A DNA stretch of 13,643 nucleotides from Clostridiales bacterium (lineage in GTDB: Bacteria; Bacillota; Clostridia; Christensenellales; Christensenellaceae), in contig DOMW01000298.1 of the NCBI GenBank assembly GCA_003510345.1, positions 1-13,643 of the forward strand. The letters are read 5' to 3'. The notes under the pieces are model-generated. The model saw only the letters and a list, made by a program, of their open reading frames with translations, had not been told where the DNA came from and ran no database searches. This document shows, piece after piece, positions 1 to 6,362 of the stretch. The position numbers and the translations under genes were made by a program. Numbering within the stretch: position 1 is the first letter of the stretch; each line of letters begins with the position of its first letter.

Positions 1-438
1 GGCGATATGGACGCGGCGGAGATCGAAGCGATACTGGCCGGGGAGTCGCCCGAAACAGAACCAGAAATACTTGCCGAGACAGTGGTAGATAATGAGACGG
101 AACAACTCGCGGCGGAGCTGGAGGCAATGCTTTCCGGCGAGAGCGCGCAGGACGAGCCAGCCGAAGAAAGCGCGGCTGCCCCATCCGCTGATTTTGATGC
201 GGTGCCCGAGCAGGCCGTTTTAGTCGTTTTATGTGAAGCGTGCGGTACGGAGAATACGGCGGAAGATCTTTTTTGCAAAGCATGCGGCAACCCGATGGGC
301 AGCGAGGCGGGGGCACAGCCGGAACCGGATATTGCCACCGGAACCAATGTGGTAGTTTGCGAGCAGTGTGGTACAAACAACAGACAAGGGGATCTGTTTT
401 GCGAGGAATGCGGGAGCCAGCTCCCGAGTGTCGGCTGA
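1..438 (+). CDS. Double zinc-ribbon protein, 3' part (5' end outside window)
   Basis: The frame is open to the window edge (Gly-Asp precede the first Met at 7) and no ribosome binding site is visible, so this is probably the C-terminal part of a longer protein. Seen: an acidic N-terminal stretch with two imperfect copies of a short helix, AAEIEAILAGES and AAELEAMLSGES (about residues 3-14 and 34-45 counted from Met 7). Then come two zinc ribbons, CEACGTEN..LFCKACGNPM and CEQCGTNN..LFCEECGSQL, each with two CxxC pairs 12 residues apart; the second ends the protein. Such ribbons bind structural zinc and often begin Bacillota membrane or regulatory proteins; here they are C-terminal. No membrane segment is seen in the visible part. 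The next gene, 82 bp downstream on the same strand, also starts with a zinc ribbon, suggesting a shared role. Function unknown. Confidence 0.8.
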   Translation, partial: GDMDAAEIEAILAGESPETEPEILAETVVDNETEQLAAELEAMLSGESAQDEPAEESAAAPSADFDAVPEQAVLVVLCEACGTENTAEDLFCKACGNPMGSEAGAQPEPDIATGTNVVVCEQCGTNNRQGDLFCEECGSQLPSVG

Positions 439-456
439 ACAAAACGGATCAAGACA

Positions 457-492
457 GCGGCAGTGGCCGCCTTTGCGTAACCGCGCAAAAGG
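457..492 (+). other. Two adjacent small hairpins between the zinc-ribbon genes
   Basis: A GCGGC/GCCGC stem with a 4-nt loop (457-470) is followed directly by CCTTTGCG / CGC(A)AAAGG with a TAAC loop (470-492). No T-tract follows, so this is not a standard terminator. It could limit read-through or protect an mRNA end between the two genes, but chance is possible. Confidence 0.3.
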
Positions 493-520
493 TATGGCCC
501 GGAGGTGAGAGAAGCTCATT

Positions 521-1915
521 ATGGCAAAGTATTGCACAAGATGCGGCAGAAAACTGGAAGACGATATGATGTTCTGTACCGGGTGCGGCAGGAACCTGCG
601 TCCGGCGCAGGAATCTCCGGTGGAGGAAGAACAAAAGAAACCGGGGTTTTTGGGCGCGCTGAATGGGTTGTTTGGCAGGCTGAAAGGGTTGTTTGCCCGT
701 ACCGGGCGGCGAAGAAAAGGGAAAGACGCGGCATACGAGGTGCCCGCGGAAGAATTATCCCTAGTAGAAGAAACTATAATAGCGGCGCCTGCGGAGGAAT
801 TACCCGCCGTGGAAACATCGGCAGAAACGGTGCCGGTGGAGGAATTGCCCGGCGCGGAGCCACCGGAAGAAGCAGTGCCTGTGGAAGAATTGCCCGGCGC
901 GGAGCCACCGGAAGAAGCGGTGCCGGTAGAGGAATTGCCCGGCGCGGAAACGCCGGTAAAAGCGGCGCCTGCGGAAACGGGCGCGGGCGGTGAACCCGAA
1001 AAGGCGGCGGAAGAGGACGCAGCGCCGGAACAGGAACCGGAACCGAAAAAAGGAAAGAAAGCAAAGAAGGGCAAAAGCGCCGGCGAGGCAAAGGAAAAGA
1101 AGGCAAAGAGGAGCAAGAATGCCAAGCCGGTAGAGGTGACCCCGCAAAAAGGCGGCAAAAAGAAACTATTGATCATTGTGGTGGCGCTTGTCGCGGCGGC
1201 GGCCGTGGTGTTTGTGCTGTATTTGAGGGCCGAGAGGAGCGCCGCCGCCGAAGAAGCGGAACAGGCCGCACAGGAAACACAGGCGGCGCAGGAAGAACCG
1301 GCGGAACAGGAAACAGCGCTGCCAGAGGAACCGGCGGGGCAGGAAACAGCGCTGCCGGAGGAACCGGCGGAAGAACAACCAGAAGAACCGCAGGCGGCCG
1401 ATTTGCCCACGTTTGAGATAAACGGACTACTGGGGCTGCAAAAGGACGCCTTGAACCAGGAACTTGGCGAAGCGCATGGGCAGCTCATGACGAGCGATAT
1501 GTGTGTGGAATGGCACGAGGATTACAACATGGCCGTGCATTATTTAAACGACGCGGCGGGGGCGTTCCTGCTGATGAATATTGAAGGCACGAAAATGGAT
1601 GCCGCTATTTTGGGCGTGCGGCCGGGCAGCATGGTGGACGAAGCGGACGCCGCGCTTTTGGGCGGCGGCGGGGCGTTTATTACCGAAACGAGCGTGGCGG
1701 ATAACGGCAGATGGACGCGGATCTACAAAATGCAAACGCCGGACGGGCAAGAGTCGAATGTGTTCCTGCATCTGGAGGGGGATACCGTGTTTGCTGTCGT
1801 TGTGGCTGTCGCAGATGCGTATTCCGGCACGGATATTGGGCAGAAATTTTATGACGCGGAGTATTTTGTCTGGCTCGGGAGCAGGAGCGAGGAAGTCAGC
1901 GCCATAGTGGAATAA
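521..1915 (+). CDS. Membrane-anchored zinc-ribbon protein with 15-residue tandem repeats
   Basis: 464 residues; GGAGGTG at 501-507 precedes ATG 521. Domains seen: N-terminal zinc ribbon (C5, C8, C19, C22); a Glu/Pro-rich stretch with five contiguous 15-residue units at residues 74-148 (best form VPVEELPGAEPPEEA); a Lys-rich segment (about 180-213); one transmembrane helix (about 215-235, LLIIVVALVAAAAVVFVLY). After it comes a second Glu/Pro linker with two 11-residue units (259-280), then a folded-looking domain of about 170 residues (about 295-464) with a GVRPGSMVDEADAALL stretch. The likely topology is ribbon and repeats in the cytoplasm and the C-terminal domain outside, by the positive-inside rule. 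Similar zinc-ribbon/TM/exported-domain proteins are common and poorly characterised in Clostridia. The C-terminal domain was not identified. The gene follows another zinc-ribbon gene on the same strand and is probably co-transcribed with it. Confidence 0.85.
   Translation: MAKYCTRCGRKLEDDMMFCTGCGRNLRPAQESPVEEEQKKPGFLGALNGLFGRLKGLFARTGRRRKGKDAAYEVPAEELSLVEETIIAAPAEELPAVETSAETVPVEELPGAEPPEEAVPVEELPGAEPPEEAVPVEELPGAETPVKAAPAETGAGGEPEKAAEEDAAPEQEPEPKKGKKAKKGKSAGEAKEKKAKRSKNAKPVEVTPQKGGKKKLLIIVVALVAAAAVVFVLYLRAERSAAAEEAEQAAQETQAAQEEPAEQETALPEEPAGQETALPEEPAEEQPEEPQAADLPTFEINGLLGLQKDALNQELGEAHGQLMTSDMCVEWHEDYNMAVHYLNDAAGAFLLMNIEGTKMDAAILGVRPGSMVDEADAALLGGGGAFITETSVADNGRWTRIYKMQTPDGQESNVFLHLEGDTVFAVVVAVADAYSGTDIGQKFYDAEYFVWLGSRSEEVSAIVE
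740..964 (+). repeat. 45-bp in-frame tandem repeat, five units
   Basis: Five contiguous 45-bp units encode 15-residue repeats: VPAEELSLVEETIIA, APAEELPAVETSAET, VPVEELPGAEPPEEA (twice) and VPVEELPGAETPVKA. Units 3-5 (830-964) are nearly identical in DNA and units 1-2 are diverged, which fits repeated unequal exchange at the 3' side. Copy number may vary between strains. Confidence 0.85.
1295..1360 (+). repeat. 33-bp in-frame tandem repeat, two units plus a partial third
   Basis: Two 33-bp units (1295-1327 and 1328-1360) encode EPAEQETALPE and EPAGQETALPE; a degenerate third begins EPAEEQ. They lie just outside the predicted membrane helix and probably act as an extended spacer. Confidence 0.75.
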
Positions 1916-2218
1916 TGGGTTTTCCGTTGGCACGCTGCGCGGGAGTAACTAATGCGCATCGATTTCTCTGTTTTAATCACCACGCATACCATTTGATGCG
2001 CCCTTGCCCCGCCGGGCGTCTCTCCATTTCCTCTATTTTTCCCCGTTCGGCGCGTGGGTGGGCGGTGAAGAACGGATTAGAAAAAATGCGCCTTTCTGCT
2101 TGTGGATTTACTCTATCATAGTGCAGCATTTTTTCTCATAGCGGAGTGCCCTCCCTGCCTTATCCATGACGGAGCGCCTGATGAACCGCCCGCGCACGTG
2201 ACGGACGGCCCATCACCA
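1916..2218. other. Gene-poor intergenic stretch with a long-loop inverted repeat
   Basis: No supported gene. AGAAAAAATGC at 2079-2089 is repeated in perfect inversion as GCATTTTTTCT at 2126-2136, with a 36-nt loop. GCGCATC (1954-1960) and GATGCGC (1995-2001) form a shorter inverted pair. No clear intrinsic terminator follows the zinc-ribbon gene that ends at 1915. The short reading frames here lack ribosome binding sites. Confidence 0.4.
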
Positions 2219-2305
2219 CCTTTCCCGCGCTGTGCGCGGGAAAGGATGAACCCTTTAACATAAGAAGTCTGTATCGCCCGGCGAAGCAACACCCACGCCG
2301 CCGAT
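2219..2305 (-). repeat. Dispersed intergenic element, copy 1 (hairpin plus conserved 15-mer)
   Basis: A perfect 12-bp hairpin (2219-2245, 3-nt loop) is separated by exactly 19 nt from AAGTCTGTATCGCCC (2265-2279). The same arrangement recurs at 10770-10853. On the minus strand, the segment beside the 15-mer can be read as IGGVGVASPGDTDFLC followed by a stop, and copy 2 reads similarly. In copy 1 that frame has an upstream stop only about 19 codons back and no start codon. It could be a structured RNA, a genome-specific intergenic repeat or a coding remnant. Strand assignment is uncertain. Confidence 0.6.
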
Positions 2306-2337
2306 GTCGTGCCTTTATGGACAGGCTGGCCGCAAGC

Positions 2338-2363
2338 AAAACGGCAAGCCTCAGGGCTTGCCG
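2338..2363 (-). terminator. Intrinsic terminator of the 47-codon gene
   Basis: On the minus strand, CGGCAAGCC and GGCTTGCCG form a 9-bp stem with a 4-nt loop, followed by TTTT. It lies 33 bp after the stop codon of the small membrane-protein gene. The T-tract is short. Confidence 0.6.
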
Positions 2364-2396
2364 CAAGAGAAAGAATATATAATCAGCTAAGCGCTG

Positions 2397-2540
2397 TTAT
2401 CTGTTACTGGAACGGGAACCGGTAGTGTGATTGCCGGTTTTCTTTGTTTTCTTTTGCTTTTTTTCCATAGCTTCGTCTATGTATGCGCCGCCTACGAGTA
2501 TGCAAAGCGCAACGACCGCGAAGAGTATAAATAATGGCAT
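2397..2540 (-). CDS. Small single-pass membrane protein, 47 residues
   Basis: A short minus-strand gene: ATG at 2540, stop TAA at 2399-2397, with GAGGGA about 7 nt before the start. The product begins MPLFILFAVVALCILVGGAY, a strongly hydrophobic helix (about residues 3-20). It is followed by a short acidic stretch (IDEAME), a Lys-rich run (KKQKKTKKT, about 27-35) and a Ser/Thr/Asn-rich polar tail ending SRSSNR. This layout predicts one membrane helix with a basic cytoplasmic tail. An intrinsic terminator follows and a candidate promoter precedes it, so it looks monocistronic and divergent from the glycosyltransferase operon. The family was not recognised. Roles of such proteins include modulating larger membrane complexes or acting as a toxin, but nothing here decides between these. 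Confidence 0.65.
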   Translation of the reverse strand: MPLFILFAVVALCILVGGAYIDEAMEKKQKKTKKTGNHTTGSRSSNR

Positions 2541-2593
2541 TACAGTTCCCTCATGTCTGGTCTTTGGTGGTAATCCTATTTATAAACGGCGGA

Positions 2594-2621
2594 AATATAC
2601 TGAAACATCTAAAATTGTAAA
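2594..2621 (-). promoter_or_regulatory. Candidate sigma-A promoter for the 47-codon gene
   Basis: On the minus strand, TTTACA (2621-2616) and TATATT (2599-2594) are separated by 16 bp, about 55 bp before the small gene's start. The region is AT-rich, so chance matches are likely. Confidence 0.35.
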
Positions 2622-2749
2622 TATATGTATCTCAAAAGGTTTCCCGGCAGTGATTTTGTAGTATCAATAATTAATAAAATAGTAAGGATTGCTAAATAAA
2701 TAAATGACTTTTGCCGTATAAAATAGACGTAAAGAAAGGAGATGGGCAA

Positions 2750-3991
2750 ATGGAAATAGTCGCGGAGGTTTGCAAATGGATCGTGATCGTGCTTACGGCA
2801 TACACTGCGCCTCTCATGATATGGACGCTCATCACCGTTGTGTGGGGGCTGAAAAAACCGGGCGACCTTGTGCGGCGGGAGCAAAAGCTACACCGCTTTG
2901 CCATAATCGTGTGCGCGCGAAATGAGGAAAACGTAATAGGGAATTTACTGTGCAGCATAAAAAAACAGGATTACAAGGGAAACTTCCGGGTGTTTGTGGT
3001 AGCGGATAATTGCACGGACGACACGGCGGGCGTGGCGGAACAAAACGGTGCGGTGGTATTCCGGCGGTATGACCTGTGCAAAAAAGGAAAGGGTTACGCG
3101 CTTTCGTATGGCATGGAACGTATTTTGAAAACCTATGCGGACGAATATGACGCGGTATGTGTGTTTGACGCGGATAACCTCGCGGCGAGCGATTTTTTGA
3201 CGGAAATGAACAACGCGCTTCTTTCCGGCGGGGATGTGGCGCTCGGGTACCGCGATACAAAGAATATCCACGATTCCTGGGTGAGCGAGGTATATTCGCT
3301 TTATTGGCTGATGCTGATGCGGTTTTATCACCACCCGCGGCATAAGATGAAGCTTTCCAGCATGGTGGGCGGCACAGGCTTTGCGTTTAAGCTTTCCGCG
3401 TTAGGCGAAGAAGGCTGGAGCACGAAATCGATCACCGAGGATGTGGAGTTTTCCATCCAGCAGATACTGAAAGGCAATTACATCATTCCCGCAAGGAAAG
3501 CGGTATTTTTCGACGAACAGCCGGCGGATTTCAAAACGTCGGTACGCCAGCGCCTGCGCTGGATGACGGGCGGCATGCAATGTATCCCACTTTATGGCAA
3601 GCAAGTGATAAAAGCGGTCTTCGGCGGAAACAAAAAAGCGCTCGACATACTGTGGTATCTGCTGTTTATTCCCGCAACGGGGCTGACGCTGCCCCTGAAC
3701 GCCGCAGTCTATGGCATGACGCTTGCGACGCCCGCGCTTATGCCCTATGCGCCGCTGGTACTATACGGAAGCATCGTCGGGGGCTATGTGATCGCGATGA
3801 TTGTAGCATACCTGACGCTCAAGCTGGAGGGGCGCGACATAAAAACGATGCGGCGGGCCATACTCCTGTATCCCATCTTTATGTTTACGATGATGTGTGT
3901 GGCCATCTGCGCGATGGTACGGCCAAGTGCCGAGTGGGCGCCCATACGCCACGAAAGCAGTGTGGCGATCGAAGAACTGGAAAAACGGTAA
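2750..3991 (+). CDS. Membrane GT2-family glycosyltransferase
   Basis: 413 residues from ATG 2750, chosen because AAAGGAG (2735-2741) lies just upstream; a longer TTG start at 2711 has no such site. It transfers a sugar from a nucleotide donor to an acceptor at the cytoplasmic face of the membrane. Seen: one N-terminal membrane helix (about 9-33); a GT-A domain with VCARNEEN, VVADNCTDD, the metal-binding DADN (D140, D142), TED (E230, D231; catalytic-base position) and QRLRW (Q267-W271), the processive-type QxxRW motif; then three or four C-terminal membrane helices (about 291-395). This is the cellulose/hyaluronan/poly-GlcNAc synthase type of layout, though shorter than BcsA, and many such clostridial proteins have unknown products. 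The next gene starts 15 bp downstream, so the two are co-transcribed. An envelope glycan or glycolipid product is inferred. Confidence 0.9.
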   Translation: MEIVAEVCKWIVIVLTAYTAPLMIWTLITVVWGLKKPGDLVRREQKLHRFAIIVCARNEENVIGNLLCSIKKQDYKGNFRVFVVADNCTDDTAGVAEQNGAVVFRRYDLCKKGKGYALSYGMERILKTYADEYDAVCVFDADNLAASDFLTEMNNALLSGGDVALGYRDTKNIHDSWVSEVYSLYWLMLMRFYHHPRHKMKLSSMVGGTGFAFKLSALGEEGWSTKSITEDVEFSIQQILKGNYIIPARKAVFFDEQPADFKTSVRQRLRWMTGGMQCIPLYGKQVIKAVFGGNKKALDILWYLLFIPATGLTLPLNAAVYGMTLATPALMPYAPLVLYGSIVGGYVIAMIVAYLTLKLEGRDIKTMRRAILLYPIFMFTMMCVAICAMVRPSAEWAPIRHESSVAIEELEKR

Positions 3992-4006
3992 CGGAGGAAA
4001 ACAAGC

Positions 4007-4846
4007 ATGTACGAAGACGTATTGCTGCTTATTATCATCATAGGAAGTATTTGTACAGTCATAGCGGCGGTACGGTATGCGCGCATACTGATGGTGGACG
4101 CGCCGAACGTGGCGTGGCTGACGCAATATGACTATGCGCACCGGGGACTGCACGGCGGCGATGGCGTGCCGGAGAACTCCCTTGCGGCGTTTCAAAGAGC
4201 CGTGCGGGAAGGCTGCGCGATCGAGATGGATATACGCCTTACCCGGGATGGGCATCTAGTGGTGTTTCACGACGGCAATCTTTTGCGTATGACGGGCCTA
4301 TTTGAAAAGGTGCGGCGCTTGGGCCTTGCCGGGTTGAAAGAGCTACAGCTCGAGGGAACGGACGAACGCATTCCCACGCTTCGCGAAGCGCTTTTGTTGG
4401 TAGATGGCAGCGTTCCCATTTTGTTTGAGCTTAAAAGCGCCGGGATAACCGGCAGGCTGGAACGCAAGTTCTACAATGAAATAAAGCAATATAACGGGCG
4501 GTTTGCCGTGCAGTCGTTTTCACCGTGGTCACTTAGGTGGTTTCGGCGGAACGCGCCGCACATTCCGCGCGGGCAGCTCGCGTTCGATATCCGGTTTTGC
4601 GGCGCGAGTATGTGCGCGTGGAAGATGCATTTTTTGCGGTTACTGTTGCAATGGCAGCAGCACATAGAGCTGAACTATTTGTGCAGGCCGCATTTTATAA
4701 GCTACGAATACCATGGTGTGGATAAGAAAATACTGCGCAAACTCAGGCAGCGGGGCGCGCCCGTGCTGGCGTGGACCGTGCGCGACAGAGAACGGATTGC
4801 GGAAATAAGGCGGCATGCAGACGCGGTAATTTTTGAAGAATGTTGA
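4007..4846 (+). CDS. Membrane-anchored glycerophosphodiester phosphodiesterase
   Basis: 279 residues; GGAGG before ATG 4007, 15 bp after the glycosyltransferase. It hydrolyses glycerophosphodiesters to glycerol 3-phosphate and an alcohol. Seen: N-terminal membrane helix (about 4-22) and a GDPD TIM-barrel with AHRGL (catalytic H45, R46), ENSLAAF (E56), EMDIRLTRDGHLVVFHD (metal ligands E73 and D75, second catalytic H88), LFELK and a C-terminal LAWTVRD strand. The catalytic set looks complete. The anchor places the enzyme at the membrane; the side is not certain. Pairing with a glycosyltransferase suggests recycling or editing of glycerophosphate-bearing lipids or polymers (inference). A possible overlapping ATG (4840) for the next gene is not favoured. 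Confidence 0.92.
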   Translation: MYEDVLLLIIIIGSICTVIAAVRYARILMVDAPNVAWLTQYDYAHRGLHGGDGVPENSLAAFQRAVREGCAIEMDIRLTRDGHLVVFHDGNLLRMTGLFEKVRRLGLAGLKELQLEGTDERIPTLREALLLVDGSVPILFELKSAGITGRLERKFYNEIKQYNGRFAVQSFSPWSLRWFRRNAPHIPRGQLAFDIRFCGASMCAWKMHFLRLLLQWQQHIELNYLCRPHFISYEYHGVDKKILRKLRQRGAPVLAWTVRDRERIAEIRRHADAVIFEEC

Positions 4847-4881
4847 ACGGTTATCCGCCGATAAATAAGGGGTGTACAAGA

Positions 4882-5250
4882 ATGAAGAAAAGTATAGTAA
4901 TAGGCATCATCGTTATGATCGCTGTTGCAATAAGTATTTACCTGCAAACAGCTCCTGAAGAATTAGGCAATATGGGCGATAGCTATGCGGAACAAACGAC
5001 CACAACCTCTGCTATTTCATTTCCGGGAGAAGCAGGCGACAAAATTAAATTTTCGTTTCGCTCTACTGTGAAAAGTGGAGATTTAGATATGATTCTATGC
5101 GATTCAGCAGGCAACGAAGTGTATAAACTGGATAAGGCGAAAGCACTGGAAACCTTTTTCAGTTTGTCCAATTCGGATACGTATACTTTAGCGGCGGAGT
5201 GCAAAGACTTCATTGGGGAATTTACTATTAAAGTTTATAAAATTAAATGA
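4882..5250 (+). CDS. Small exported or membrane-anchored protein, beta-rich
   Basis: 122 residues from ATG 4882, preceded by AAGGGGTG. An upstream ATG at 4840 would overlap the previous gene and put 14 polar residues before the signal segment, so it is not preferred. N-terminal MKKSIVIGIIVMIAVAISIY is a signal peptide or anchor (no lipobox Cys). The rest is a likely beta-sandwich with alternating hydrophobic strands (IKFSFRS, LDMILCDSAGNEVYKL, YTLAAECKDFIGEFTIKVYK). The pattern resembles pre-peptidase C-terminal-like carbohydrate- or surface-binding domains, but no family is claimed. It lies in the glycosyltransferase operon, 35 bp after the phosphodiesterase and 19 bp before a lipoprotein with a similar strand pattern. 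It has a lower GC content than its neighbours. Confidence 0.75.
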   Translation: MKKSIVIGIIVMIAVAISIYLQTAPEELGNMGDSYAEQTTTTSAISFPGEAGDKIKFSFRSTVKSGDLDMILCDSAGNEVYKLDKAKALETFFSLSNSDTYTLAAECKDFIGEFTIKVYKIK

Positions 5251-5269
5251 AGCGGAGAGGGGCCATAAA

Positions 5270-5695
5270 TTGAAAAAATCTTTACCGATTATGCTGATTT
5301 TGCTGGCAGTAGCAGTCGTATGCGCGGCCTGTATGCAGGGAAACGGAACCGTGCTGTCATTTTCTTACAGTGAAAGCAGCCCGGGGTATAAAACATTTCA
5401 AAAAGAAATCTATGTCGGAAAAGGGATGAGTGGCGTTTCTCTGGACGGTACGCTGTCTCTTTCGGGCGGCGAAGCGGCGGTTCGGGTCGTCGACCCGCAA
5501 ACGGATGACATTTTGTGGGAAGATACGTTTACAGAGGGCGGCGCTTTTACGCTCGCGATTGACGGCTTAAAACCCGATTATTGGTATGAACTTGTTGTGA
5601 ACATAACACACGCGGCGGGCTTTCACCTAACGCTTACCACAGCGGACAGCCTTGTGCCTAAAACACCTGCCCCGCACCGGCCGGAACGAGGGTGA
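5270..5695 (+). CDS. Small lipoprotein, last gene of the glycosyltransferase operon
   Basis: 141 residues from TTG 5270. This start is chosen because GGAGAGGGG lies just upstream and the product then begins (M)KKSLPIMLILLAVAVVCAAC, a lipoprotein signal with lipidated Cys at about residue 21. A longer ATG start at 5213 overlaps the previous gene and would bury the signal. The mature part is a predicted beta-sandwich (SLDGTLSLSGGEAAVRVVD, ILWEDTFTEGGAFTLAI, WYELVVNITHAAGFHLTLTT) with a Pro-rich basic tail (PKTPAPHRPERG). The strand order resembles the preceding 122-residue protein, suggesting an old duplication with one membrane-anchored and one lipidated copy. Function unknown; a surface binding role in the operon's envelope pathway is possible. 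Confidence 0.75.
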   Translation: MKKSLPIMLILLAVAVVCAACMQGNGTVLSFSYSESSPGYKTFQKEIYVGKGMSGVSLDGTLSLSGGEAAVRVVDPQTDDILWEDTFTEGGAFTLAIDGLKPDYWYELVVNITHAAGFHLTLTTADSLVPKTPAPHRPERG

Positions 5696-5739
5696 CGGGA
5701 CGCACAGCCTGAATGGGCCAGCGGTTTCCTAACGCTAAC

Positions 5740-5805
5740 TCAGAAAGTATTATCCACCAGCCATCTTGGATAAACCCGCCTTGCGTTTGGCCGCATTTGA
5801 TTCAT
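5740..5805 (-). pseudogene. Truncated duplicate of the 5' end of the 177-residue membrane-protein gene
   Basis: ATG at 5805 overlaps the TGA of the upstream membrane-protein gene by one base (TGATG) and has its own GGAGGA. The 21-residue product, MNQMRPNARRVYPRW then LVDNTF, repeats the first 15 residues of that gene with two changes (MNQMHPNLRRVYPRW). By eye the DNA match is 39 of 45 bases (5805-5761 against 6338-6294). Similarity ends right after the Trp codon, just before the first membrane helix would begin. It is best read as the remnant of a second tandem copy, though a translated short peptide cannot be excluded. Confidence 0.7.
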
Positions 5806-6338
5806 CAATATCCTCCATAAATAAACCGCAAGCCGTTTCCAAATAGCACGAAATTCTCTCCAAACCCGTTTCTGGCCACATCCCGCGCTACGAATGCCAG
5901 TTCCGCCACAGCGATCACAAGACACACGATGATGATGGCGTTTTTTCCGTTCGTTTTCCACGGATGCCGTAAGTAATAAATACACAACGCCACCACCATA
6001 CCCAGCATCGGCCACGTAACCCCATACGAGAAGGTCACCCACGCCAGCGTCATGATACATACCGGCTTGCTGCACTCGATCAGCGGCTTTTTCATAAACA
6101 TTCCCACCGCAAGACCAACCAGCGCCATCCCTCCCGGAATCATCATACTGCACAGAAAAATTATCAAGCCATCCATCGGGCCGTTGTCCGGCACATATAA
6201 CCCGAGAAGCTTAGCATAAGTAACGCCGAGTGATTCGACGATCCACGAAACGTAAAAGATAACAATACCCGCGAGCAGGACAACCCAACTCCGCCACCTC
6301 GGATAAACCCGCCTTAGGTTTGGGTGCATTTGATTCAT
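5805..6338 (-). CDS. Multi-pass membrane protein, 177 residues, possible immunity or partner protein
   Basis: ATG 6338 with GGGGGAGGA a few bases upstream, 24 bp after the stop of the phage-motif gene, so the two form an operon. Seen: a basic polar N-terminus (MNQMHPNLRRVYPRWR), then four or five predicted membrane helices at about residues 17-38, 57-80, 93-122 (probably two with a short Pro turn) and 133-151, and a short polar tail ending RFIYGGY. No catalytic motif or known family was recognised. Small multi-pass proteins directly downstream of a large secreted or phage-like gene are often immunity or chaperone partners in polymorphic-toxin loci; that role is inference only. A truncated second copy of its 5' end follows with a one-base overlap. 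Confidence 0.8.
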   Translation of the reverse strand: MNQMHPNLRRVYPRWRSWVVLLAGIVIFYVSWIVESLGVTYAKLLGLYVPDNGPMDGLIIFLCSMMIPGGMALVGLAVGMFMKKPLIECSKPVCIMTLAWVTFSYGVTWPMLGMVVALCIYYLRHPWKTNGKNAIIIVCLVIAVAELAFVARDVARNGFGENFVLFGNGLRFIYGGY

Positions 6339-6362
6339 TGACTTCCTCCCCCATCTTGCGGG

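Noticed and set aside
229..1488. A 419-codon minus-strand open frame opposite the zinc-ribbon genes
   Set aside because: Ser/Ala/Pro-rich translation produced by the repetitive GC-rich plus-strand genes, which have clear motifs and ribosome binding sites; no start signal or domain on the minus strand.
2160..2366. A 68-codon minus-strand frame across element copy 1
   Set aside because: TTG start without ribosome binding site, overlaps a terminator stem and the hairpin, Arg-rich translation, and copy 2 does not keep this frame.
5740..6153. A 137-codon minus-strand frame covering the duplicate remnant
   Set aside because: Only its last 21 codons match the duplicated gene start; the rest is the out-of-frame shadow of the membrane-protein gene.
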